Shown here: positions 27,244 through 35,433 of the stretch, one piece after another
Numbering within the stretch: position 1 is the first letter of the stretch
How the letters are laid out: each line of letters begins with the position of its first letter
Assembly (NCBI RefSeq): GCF_900142015.1
Contig: NZ_FQZN01000001.1
Location: 62,001-126,000 of the forward strand
Reading direction: 5' to 3'
DNA: 64,000 bases
DNA from: Bacteroides stercorirosoris
Lineage (GTDB): Bacteria > Bacteroidota > Bacteroidia > Bacteroidales > Bacteroidaceae
Program-made: the position numbers and the translations under genes
The notes under the pieces: generated by a model
The model's input: only the letters and a program-made list of their open reading frames with translations
Database searches by the model: none
What the model was told of the DNA's origin: nothing

Positions 27244-29045
27244 AACACAAGAATATCCCTTTGATATTGTTGATCCTTTTTTCAGCCGTGACATATAATT
27301 TATATGCCCAGCAGAAATACTGGAATGAGCACACTCAACTCACTCCATGGCGTTTTCCATTGGTGGCAGACAAGACCGGACTCACTTATGAAGATCTCAC
27401 GGGAGACGGTACGCCGGATATCATCCGTGCTTTCATCCTCGACAGCATTCCCGTCATGTGGATTGATGACGACGGAGATATGCGATATGGTGACTTGGAA
27501 GGTGATACAGATAATGATTGCCTACTGATAGACCTGAATAAAGACGGTATCTTCGGTGGTCCGAAAGATCTCTGCATAGATTGGGTAGACACAGACGAAG
27601 ATGGAATAGCCGATATGCAATTGGTTATTTATAACGGCAGTGCCGATGCTCGTTGCGGCTATGACTGGGACTCTGATTTCATTATTGTTATAGATATTGA
27701 GAAAGATGATATCAAAAGTTTCATCGACTGGAACCAACTACTCCCTCTATGCTGGGAGCATAGTGGTCATTCAAACTTCTTTCAGGATTATCATGGGAAC
27801 ACATTATTGCTGAAAATGCATTCATCCAGTTTCAGAGTTGCCGACACTCGCTTCAACTGCGAAAACCCTTTCATTTTCTACGACCACGACAATGATAACC
27901 TGACAGAAATGTCTGTCCGCCTGATGGATATCCCACACGTCCGTCCCTGTAACGGGGACAATCCCCATGAAATATTCAGAAAAGTATCTGATGAAATAGA
28001 TGTTGTGTATAGCGGCCGCATTCCCTGGGCAAGTATCTCTTGGGATGTGGATAATGATAACGGGCAGGGCAACGAGTTCGATTTTGATATGACTGTTCAT
28101 TTCTATGGAAAAGGATTCGATTACTCTGATCAGATACATAAATTTAAAAACCTGCGCGGGCTTCCGGAAGCTGACAGATATATCTATGATCCACGTTGGC
28201 GACAAATGTCCGAACTTATCTATCCGGACGAGAAAGTGGCTTACGATATGATTTTCCGAAAAGGGGAGTGGGATTACTGCTGGTTTGTCTTTGATGAGGA
28301 CGACGACTGCAACCGTTGGGAGCGTGTAGAGTTCTACTATCCATACGACCTTTTCAAAGTAGGTACCGCACAAGGCGGACTCGATAGCCACAAGCAAGCG
28401 GATGCTGCCGGTGACCGTGGAGAGTTCGACCAAGATAACTCCGGAAAAGGAAAACTGTACCTCTCCCCCATCGACGGAAAGATACATCTTTTCGGTGCTG
28501 AATGGGGCGCCTGGCGCATTGACCAAAATGCAAAATGCTTTCAGGGATACGGCGGATTATATCCCCCGGGAGAAAAAGAGCAACGTTTACACAAAGACCC
28601 GGAGTCTTTCGCAACAGTCAAGTACACGGATACTGATAACAATGGATTTTTCGATCTGATAGAATATGACCTTGACGGAGACAGAATCTTTGAAGAACGT
28701 GTATCTTTGCCCGAACTGGGTATCGATGATTCGGGGATGATTTATGATACCTCCAAGATGAAATATGAAGATACCCAAGCATTATTTGATATATGTACAA
28801 ATGAAATATGGAAACGAGGACAAGATGCCATAGAAGTAGCAGGACAATATAACCTGAATACAAGCTGGTACGCATTCTGGAAACAACCCCACACTCCGTT
28901 CGAACGATATTCATACGGATATTGGCTTAATTTCTATATTTATAAAGACCTTTGCCATCTGGCAGAGCTGAATAAAGATACTAAAATGCGAAAACGATTG
29001 GATAAAGCATATTATTCAGGCAATTGGAAGGAGGCACTAAAATGA
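27240..29045 (+). CDS. Exported Asp-rich protein with many calcium-loop-like repeats, function unknown
   Basis: A protein of 601 residues with a signal peptide (ends YNLYAQ) and no lipobox. I do not recognise an enzyme family with certainty. About nine acidic loops of the DxDxDG / FG-GAP type are spread over the first 500 residues: DLTGDGTPD, DDDGD, DLNKDGIFG, DTDEDGIAD, DHDNDN, DVDNDN, DEDDD, DTDNNGFFD, DLDGDRIFE. They suggest a calcium-stabilised repeat fold such as a beta-propeller. The last 100 residues lack loops and are Trp/Tyr-rich (TSWYAFWKQPHTPFERYSYG). It overlaps the GH2 genes on both sides by ATGA (27240-27243 and 29042-29045), so it is translated with them. That coupling argues for a direct part in glycan breakdown, possibly as an unassigned lyase or hydrolase. 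Confidence 0.7.
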   Translation: MKHKNIPLILLILFSAVTYNLYAQQKYWNEHTQLTPWRFPLVADKTGLTYEDLTGDGTPDIIRAFILDSIPVMWIDDDGDMRYGDLEGDTDNDCLLIDLNKDGIFGGPKDLCIDWVDTDEDGIADMQLVIYNGSADARCGYDWDSDFIIVIDIEKDDIKSFIDWNQLLPLCWEHSGHSNFFQDYHGNTLLLKMHSSSFRVADTRFNCENPFIFYDHDNDNLTEMSVRLMDIPHVRPCNGDNPHEIFRKVSDEIDVVYSGRIPWASISWDVDNDNGQGNEFDFDMTVHFYGKGFDYSDQIHKFKNLRGLPEADRYIYDPRWRQMSELIYPDEKVAYDMIFRKGEWDYCWFVFDEDDDCNRWERVEFYYPYDLFKVGTAQGGLDSHKQADAAGDRGEFDQDNSGKGKLYLSPIDGKIHLFGAEWGAWRIDQNAKCFQGYGGLYPPGEKEQRLHKDPESFATVKYTDTDNNGFFDLIEYDLDGDRIFEERVSLPELGIDDSGMIYDTSKMKYEDTQALFDICTNEIWKRGQDAIEVAGQYNLNTSWYAFWKQPHTPFERYSYGYWLNFYIYKDLCHLAELNKDTKMRKRLDKAYYSGNWKEALK

Positions 29046-31735
29046 AGAAGATTTTGAAACTTTCCTGCGTTGCATTATTGATGTTTTCCTGTACGCCGAC
29101 AGAATCAATAATAGATTTGTCCGGTGAATGGGAAGTAAAGATAGATTCCATACAATGCAAGGTAATGCTTCCGGGCTCTCTTGCCGAAAACAAAGTGGGT
29201 TGTCAGCCCAAAGATTCTGCAACCAATACCCTGACTGAAACCTATAGTTATCAGGGAGCAGCATGGTATGAAAAAGATATTGAAATTCCGGATTCATGGC
29301 AAAATCATCCTATAGAGTTGTTCATGGAAAGAACAAAGGTTTCCGAAGTATTTATCAACGGAACATTTCTAGGAAGCCGGAACAGTGTATCCACGCCACA
29401 TATATATATAATTGATTCGCTGCTTAAAACCGGCAAAAACAATATCAGAATCAAAATAGACAATACAAAAAGCCTACTTCCATTGGGTGGCTCCCATGCA
29501 TACTCTGAACATACCCAGAGCAATTGGAACGGTATTCTCGGTGACTTCCACTTAAGAAAACTACCGGACATCTGTATCCAGCAAATACGAATAGACAGTC
29601 CATCCGATGGTAACTGCCTCATAACGGTATCCCTCTTTAATTATTTAGAGGAAACAAGCAAAGGAATAAAAATAGCAGTTATGGATTCCGAAAACAGCAA
29701 GGTGGCAGAAGAAGTAGTCAATGCATCTATTCCTCAAGGCAAATCCGAGCATACAGTAAAAGTTAGAATCCCCGTTCCGCAGTTATGGGATGAATACACC
29801 CCCTACCTGTATAACTTCCGGATAGAGATACCCAATTATGACTCACGATATGTTCAGACCGGATTAAGAGACTTCAAAACAGCAGGAACACAATTCATCA
29901 ACAATGAAAGAGTAATCTTTTTACGCGGGAAAAACGAAGGCGGAGTTTTCCCGTTGACCGGATATCCAAGCATGGACATCAATGATTGGAAACGATACTT
30001 CGAAACCATCCGTTCCTATGGCATCAATCATGTACGTTTCCATTCATGGACACCTCCCCAGGCAGCCTTCTACGCCGCTGATGAAACAGGTATATTCCTT
30101 CAGCCCGAACTTCCTTTATGGGGAACATATCAAGAAAAGGACACTACCCTCATCTCCTATATGAAACAGGAAGGGAAGAGAATCATTCAAGCATATGGGA
30201 ATCACCCTTCATTTGCCATGTTCAGTTTAGGCAATGAGCTTGAGGGAGACACCGCTATAATGGCAAGTATAGTGAAAGAGTTGAAGCAATATGATAAACG
30301 CCATCTCTATATTTTGGGAACCAACAATCATTACTGGAATCCTCAACCCCATCCAGTAGAAGATTTCTTCGTTGCTATGCGGCACGGAAAAGCGACTGAC
30401 AATAACAGTACAGACTTGCGTGGCTCTTTCTCTTTTGCCGATTCCAATCAGGGAGGTATAATTAATTGCAATGCCCCCAACACCAAGCGTAACTTTGCAA
30501 CAGCCATACAAAACATGGACAAGCCGGTAATAGGACACGAAACCGGCCAATATCAGGTATATCCTAATTTCGAGGAAATAGACAAATATACAGGAGTATT
30601 GCGTCCGCTAAATTTCATGGTATTCAAGAAAAGGTTGGAAAATACCGGTATGGATGCTAAAGCAAAAGATTTTCTGAAAGCATCGGGCGCATTGGCAGCA
30701 TTATGCTACAGAGAAGAAATCGAAATGTCTCTCCGTACTCCGCAGTTTGGTGGTTTTCAATTGCTTGATTTGCAAGATTATCCGGGACAAGGCACTGCTC
30801 TTGTAGGCATTCTTGATGCATTTTTGGAATCCAAGAATGTTATCTCCACAGAAAAATGGAATGAATTCTGTAACGACATAGTACCATTGGCCCGTTTTTC
30901 CAAATACTGCTGGAACACGGACGAAACATTTGTTACAGAAGTCCAGATTACCAACTATGGACAGTCCGATATAAAGGACAAAATCATATCATGCACATTG
31001 TCTACCGAAGATGGAGGAATTCTTTATTCAGAAGATATCGGAAATGCAGCCATTCCGCAAGGCCGATTATCAACTTTCAAAAGTTTACATATACCACTTA
31101 ACCACATAAAGGAATCCCAAAAGCTGACTTTCCGCATTGCCCTAAAAAATACGTCTTACCACAATTCATGGAATATATGGGTATATCCCCGTTATGATAA
31201 AATAAGAGAAGGAGTCATAGACGGAGTAACCGTGACCCGCGATAGTAAAGTCTTCGCAAAATTATATCAAGGAGAAAAACCGGTTTTATATATCCCCAAA
31301 GAAAAGGATATCAAAGGCCAATCAGTAGGAGGACTTTTCATAAGTGATTTCTGGAACTACAAAGTCTTTAACAATGTAACCAAAAGCCTTGGGAAAGAGT
31401 CTTCTCCCGGAACACTGGGATTGCTAATTGAAAATCCGGAACATGGCATTTTCAATTCTTTTCCAACGGATTTCCACTCTAACTGGCAATGGTGGAATAT
31501 TATAAAGAAATCCAGCCCTATAATACTAAATGAAATGCCAAAAGATTATTACCCGATTGTACAGGTAATCGACAATTTCGAACGAAATCATAAGCTAGGG
31601 TTGATATACCAATTACCGGGAACAAAAGCATTAGTATGTTCTTCCGACTTGTTTGCAATAGCTGACGAACCGGAAGTTAAGGCACTTTTCCACAGTTTAT
31701 TAAACTATTTGAAAACAGAGAAAAAACAAAAATAA
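29042..31735 (+). CDS. Glycoside hydrolase family 2-like lipoprotein (GH2 copy 2)
   Basis: An enzyme of 897 residues with a lipoprotein signal (LMFSC, Cys17). It has the same architecture as the GH2 gene at 24493: jelly-roll (YQGAAWYEKDIEIPDSW), Ig domain, TIM barrel and C-terminal amidotransferase-like domain (GLLIENPEHGIFNSFPTDFH). The acid/base is Glu399 in SLGNELEG and the nucleophile candidate Glu500 in GHETGQY. Here Thr replaces the Ile of the other two copies (HEIGQ). ATG 29042 is used because it overlaps the previous stop (ATGA); a longer frame from a TTG at 29024 would hide the signal peptide. Likely surface or periplasm-facing. Substrate unknown. Confidence 0.85.
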   Translation: MKKILKLSCVALLMFSCTPTESIIDLSGEWEVKIDSIQCKVMLPGSLAENKVGCQPKDSATNTLTETYSYQGAAWYEKDIEIPDSWQNHPIELFMERTKVSEVFINGTFLGSRNSVSTPHIYIIDSLLKTGKNNIRIKIDNTKSLLPLGGSHAYSEHTQSNWNGILGDFHLRKLPDICIQQIRIDSPSDGNCLITVSLFNYLEETSKGIKIAVMDSENSKVAEEVVNASIPQGKSEHTVKVRIPVPQLWDEYTPYLYNFRIEIPNYDSRYVQTGLRDFKTAGTQFINNERVIFLRGKNEGGVFPLTGYPSMDINDWKRYFETIRSYGINHVRFHSWTPPQAAFYAADETGIFLQPELPLWGTYQEKDTTLISYMKQEGKRIIQAYGNHPSFAMFSLGNELEGDTAIMASIVKELKQYDKRHLYILGTNNHYWNPQPHPVEDFFVAMRHGKATDNNSTDLRGSFSFADSNQGGIINCNAPNTKRNFATAIQNMDKPVIGHETGQYQVYPNFEEIDKYTGVLRPLNFMVFKKRLENTGMDAKAKDFLKASGALAALCYREEIEMSLRTPQFGGFQLLDLQDYPGQGTALVGILDAFLESKNVISTEKWNEFCNDIVPLARFSKYCWNTDETFVTEVQITNYGQSDIKDKIISCTLSTEDGGILYSEDIGNAAIPQGRLSTFKSLHIPLNHIKESQKLTFRIALKNTSYHNSWNIWVYPRYDKIREGVIDGVTVTRDSKVFAKLYQGEKPVLYIPKEKDIKGQSVGGLFISDFWNYKVFNNVTKSLGKESSPGTLGLLIENPEHGIFNSFPTDFHSNWQWWNIIKKSSPIILNEMPKDYYPIVQVIDNFERNHKLGLIYQLPGTKALVCSSDLFAIADEPEVKALFHSLLNYLKTEKKQK

Positions 31736-31741
31736 AAGAAT

Positions 31742-33517
31742 ATGAAATATCTGTATTTACTATTATGCACATTGTTAGGGTTTGATGTCATGGCACAGAC
31801 CAGTCAACCCTCCGAATTCACGCAAATCCGCCAAGAACTGCAAAAGAAATGGCCGGATAACAGAACTGTAAACCTTGTATTTCATGGCCACAGTGTCCCT
31901 TCCGGCTATGCCAACACACCTAATGTAAAAACACTTCAGGCTTATCCCCACCAAGTTCTGGAAGCCGTCAAAGAAATGTATCCATACGCAGTGGTCAACT
32001 CTATCACCACATCCATCGGCGGTGAAAATGCCGAACAAGGTGCCAAACGGTTCAGACAAGAGGTTCTGCCCCACCACCCGGACGTCTTATTCATAGATTA
32101 TGCTTTAAATGACCGTAGCATCGGATTAGAAAGAGCACAGAAAGCCTGGGAGAAAATGATAAAAGAAGCGCAAAAACAGCATATCAAAGTCATCTTACTC
32201 ACCCCAACGCCCGATCTGACCGAAGATATATCGGATGATAATTCTCCGCTTGAACAACATAGCCGCCAGATACGTCATTTAGCCCACGACTATAAAACAG
32301 GACTGATAGACAGCTATGCAACCTTCAAGGAGAAAAGGAAGAATGGAGAAGATTTGAAAATGTACATGAGCCAAAGCAATCACCCCAATGAAAAAGGGCA
32401 TCATGTGGTGGCCGGGCTTATCTTGAATTATTTCTTCGATGAGGCGAAATGGAACGAATACCACCAAAAGCAAACCATGAAGATCATGAAAAAGGTAGCC
32501 GACTGGCAACTGATGAATTTTGAAAATCAAGTACGGAAAGGCTCCCGATGGGCAAATTCGCATGCCTACTGGGCATGGACTAACGCGACCATGTATATCG
32601 GCATGGCAGAATGGGCGGAGATGTCTGATGACCCCAAATACTGGGATTTTCTGCTCACCATAGGCGAAAAAAATCAATGGCAGACTGGCCCCAGCATCTA
32701 TTTCGCCGATGATATCTGTATCATCCAACCTTATGCCATGTTATTCAATAAATACAAGGAACCACACATGATCAAAAAATCCGTTGAGACCTTGGACACT
32801 CTCATTGCCAACCCCAGACACAACAGCCTGAGCTATTACGCTGACGGTTCACATTCCCGCTGGTGCTGGTGCGATGCCTTGTTTATGGCTCCGACTTCTT
32901 TTGCACGCATCGGAAAAACAACAGGAGAACCAAAGTATTTTGAGTTCATGGATAAAGAGTTCCGAATCACTTATGACAGTCTCTACTCTGCTACCGACAG
33001 TTTGTTTTTCAGAGATACCCGATACATCAACATGCGTGAACAAAATGGGGAGAAAGTATTTTGGGGACGAGGAAACGGCTGGGTGACGGGAGCACTGACC
33101 TTCATCATCGACCACATGTCTGCCCAACATCCCTCACGCACTTTCTATATCAGCCTTTTCAGGCAAATGATGAAAAAGATATCTAAGCTTCAGGATAAAC
33201 AAGGCTTCTGGCACTCTTCTCTACTGGACATAACTTCCTATCCCATGCCGGAAGCCAGTGCATCAGGTTTCTTCACATATAGCTTGTTTTGGGGCCTTAA
33301 TCATGGATATCTTGAAAAAGAAGAATATCTGCCTATCGCAGAAAAGGCATGGAATGCATTGGTTTCCGTCGTACACGAAGACGGCAAGATAGGTTATGTA
33401 CAACCAATAGGAGCTGACCCGAAGAAGGTAGATATGAACGACACAGAAGTGTATGGTACGGGGGCTTTCCTGCTAGCTGCAACCGAATATGTCAAATACT
33501 TAAAGCATACAAAATGA
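31742..33517 (+). CDS. SGNH-type esterase fused to a GH105-like unsaturated uronyl hydrolase
   Basis: An exported two-domain enzyme of 591 residues (signal peptide ends FDVMAQ). The N-terminal domain (about 35-230) has SGNH hydrolase blocks: FHGHSVPSG with the nucleophile Ser in a GHS rather than GDS setting, DYALNDRSIG (block III), and SNHPNEKGHH (block V His). The C-terminal domain (about 255-590) is an (alpha/alpha)6 barrel of GH105 type with SRWCWCDALFMAP (catalytic Asp), GRGNGWVTGAL and YPMPEASASGFF. GH105 enzymes remove 4,5-unsaturated uronic acid from lyase products, and SGNH domains usually remove acetyl or other acyl groups. The fusion implies an esterified uronic-acid substrate. It sits between a GH2 and the lyase-like gene. 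Confidence 0.85.
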   Translation: MKYLYLLLCTLLGFDVMAQTSQPSEFTQIRQELQKKWPDNRTVNLVFHGHSVPSGYANTPNVKTLQAYPHQVLEAVKEMYPYAVVNSITTSIGGENAEQGAKRFRQEVLPHHPDVLFIDYALNDRSIGLERAQKAWEKMIKEAQKQHIKVILLTPTPDLTEDISDDNSPLEQHSRQIRHLAHDYKTGLIDSYATFKEKRKNGEDLKMYMSQSNHPNEKGHHVVAGLILNYFFDEAKWNEYHQKQTMKIMKKVADWQLMNFENQVRKGSRWANSHAYWAWTNATMYIGMAEWAEMSDDPKYWDFLLTIGEKNQWQTGPSIYFADDICIIQPYAMLFNKYKEPHMIKKSVETLDTLIANPRHNSLSYYADGSHSRWCWCDALFMAPTSFARIGKTTGEPKYFEFMDKEFRITYDSLYSATDSLFFRDTRYINMREQNGEKVFWGRGNGWVTGALTFIIDHMSAQHPSRTFYISLFRQMMKKISKLQDKQGFWHSSLLDITSYPMPEASASGFFTYSLFWGLNHGYLEKEEYLPIAEKAWNALVSVVHEDGKIGYVQPIGADPKKVDMNDTEVYGTGAFLLAATEYVKYLKHTK

Positions 33518-35424
33518 GAAATAGACTTTTACTCGCACTGCTCTTTATCCCTTGCCTGCTTTCAGCGCAAAACGGATATTATTTCTTCACTGAAAGCGAT
33601 ATCAGCCAAATACGCTCAGCCGCAAAAACGGAATGGGGAAAGAGCATTATAGAATCACTGAAAGATACCGTGGAAGCCCGGCGAGAATATCCCCTAACCG
33701 TACCTTTACTGGAAGGAGGACATATACACGATTATTTTTGTCCCGAACACAAAGTACGTTTTTCATTTGACTGGAATAAGCCGGAAGCACATTACTGTTC
33801 ACAATGCAAGCATTATTGGACAGGAAATAAGCGTTATGATTGGGCATGGGTAAATGTGGCGCATACTCATAATTACAGCTATCTACGTAACTGTATGTAT
33901 CTTTATCTCGCAACAGAAGAAAGAGTCTATGCGGAATATATCCGGAACATGATGCTGGATTATGCATCGAAATACCTCACATACCTCGAGCACGACACGG
34001 CCAGAAAAGTCGGTCCCTGGGGAGGAAAGATGTTCGGGCAAAGCCTTGATGAGTCCGCATGGGCCAGTGACGCTTGCAGGGCATATATGGTGGCAAAACC
34101 AATCATGACACCGGAAGAAATAAAAGAAATAGAAAAAGGCTACCTGATTCCCTGCTCGCAACTCTTACTGAAAAGAAGAGGCACTGCCAACTGGCAAGTA
34201 TGGCACAATAGCGGACTGATAGCTTTGGGAATAGCTTTACAAGACGACAGTATCATCAACACAGCACTCAATGATCCGGAATGTGGTTATCACGCACAAA
34301 TGGAACGCTACGTTTACAATGACGGCTGGTGGGGTGAAGGTTCGCCCACTTACCATTATTATCCGCTGCATGCCATCATCCTGTCAGCTGATGCCGTACG
34401 CTGCCGGAATATCAACCTGTACGATGAAAAGTTATATAAGATGTTGGCTGCTCCGGCAGCCGGAGCCTATGCCGATTTATATTTCCCCGCACATAACGAC
34501 GGATGGTATGGTGAATCCCTGATAGCCCAGATCAGTTTATACGAAATAGCTTACCAACGCTATAACAATGATCCGTTCTTTATGAATGTGTTGCAACAAT
34601 GCTACCGGTATACTTCAAGAACAGCAGCCGAAGCACTAGAAAACTGCATCGAGATACCCCAAACCAGGTCAATACCTTCCTGGCCGTCCGTACACTTTGA
34701 GAATACCGGATATGCCGTACTCAGGTCAGACGCAAGAACCGTCGTCATCAAGTATGGCCCACATGGAGGCGGACACGGACATCCGGACAAACTCTCTATC
34801 TCTGTTCATAATGGCGACAAAGAAATAGTCTCCGATATGGAGACATGTGCCTACGGCGTACCAGCCTTTACCCAATGGTATCGGAAAACGCTGTCACATA
34901 GCACACTGAGCGTAGATGCAAAAGACCAGAGCGAATCAACAGGCAAGCTGCTCTCTTTCAAAGTCCGCAAAGATGGTGGAGAAGTGCTTGCCGAAGCACC
35001 GGAGGCCTATCCCGGAGTAAGGATGAACAGGAAACTGGTGTTGAAGAAAGACAAACTCACAGATATATATACAGCACTATCGGACGATGAGCATCTTTAC
35101 GATTATGTATTGATACTCACAGAAAAGCCCGTATTCAGCCAAGCCGGAGAATCAATAAATCTGAATGACTCACCGGCTTACAGTTACATAAAAGACGCGG
35201 TTATCAGGAAACAGTCATTCCCTATAAGTTGCAAAGTAGGAAATGCGAGTTTGGTTATTCATATGCCTGACAAACAAGATTTTGAAGTCATCACCGGAGA
35301 AGCCCCCGGAATTCCGCCGGGCAACGGAAGTGTACTGGCAAAGTATGATTCGCCTTTCTGCTATCCTCTCATTATACGAATCAAGGATAAAAACTTTAAG
35401 ATAAGAACTGAATGGAAATTTTAA
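33514..35424 (+). CDS. Heparinase II/III-family polysaccharide lyase-like protein
   Basis: An exported protein of 636 residues (signal peptide ends PCLLSAQ). An N-terminal (alpha/alpha) toroid (about 60-370) contains WQVWHNSGLIALG and YVYNDGWWGEGSPTYHYYPL, where His and Tyr may serve as catalytic acid/base. A C-terminal beta-sandwich (about 390-636) has GPHGGGHGHPDKLSI, the most telling motif of heparinase II/III-type lyases such as the PL15 and PL17 groups. Such enzymes cleave uronic-acid polymers by beta-elimination, which fits the neighbouring GH105 domain. Whether it belongs to a listed PL family cannot be judged by eye. It overlaps the previous gene by ATGA and is 9 nt before the third GH2. 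Confidence 0.82.
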   Translation: MRNRLLLALLFIPCLLSAQNGYYFFTESDISQIRSAAKTEWGKSIIESLKDTVEARREYPLTVPLLEGGHIHDYFCPEHKVRFSFDWNKPEAHYCSQCKHYWTGNKRYDWAWVNVAHTHNYSYLRNCMYLYLATEERVYAEYIRNMMLDYASKYLTYLEHDTARKVGPWGGKMFGQSLDESAWASDACRAYMVAKPIMTPEEIKEIEKGYLIPCSQLLLKRRGTANWQVWHNSGLIALGIALQDDSIINTALNDPECGYHAQMERYVYNDGWWGEGSPTYHYYPLHAIILSADAVRCRNINLYDEKLYKMLAAPAAGAYADLYFPAHNDGWYGESLIAQISLYEIAYQRYNNDPFFMNVLQQCYRYTSRTAAEALENCIEIPQTRSIPSWPSVHFENTGYAVLRSDARTVVIKYGPHGGGHGHPDKLSISVHNGDKEIVSDMETCAYGVPAFTQWYRKTLSHSTLSVDAKDQSESTGKLLSFKVRKDGGEVLAEAPEAYPGVRMNRKLVLKKDKLTDIYTALSDDEHLYDYVLILTEKPVFSQAGESINLNDSPAYSYIKDAVIRKQSFPISCKVGNASLVIHMPDKQDFEVITGEAPGIPPGNGSVLAKYDSPFCYPLIIRIKDKNFKIRTEWKF

Positions 35425-35433
35425 TTTGATATC

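Noticed and set aside
27822-28526. Minus-strand frame of 234 codons
   Set aside because: Antisense to the Asp-rich protein; the length is a by-product of its GAT/GAC-rich codons, and no start signal is present.
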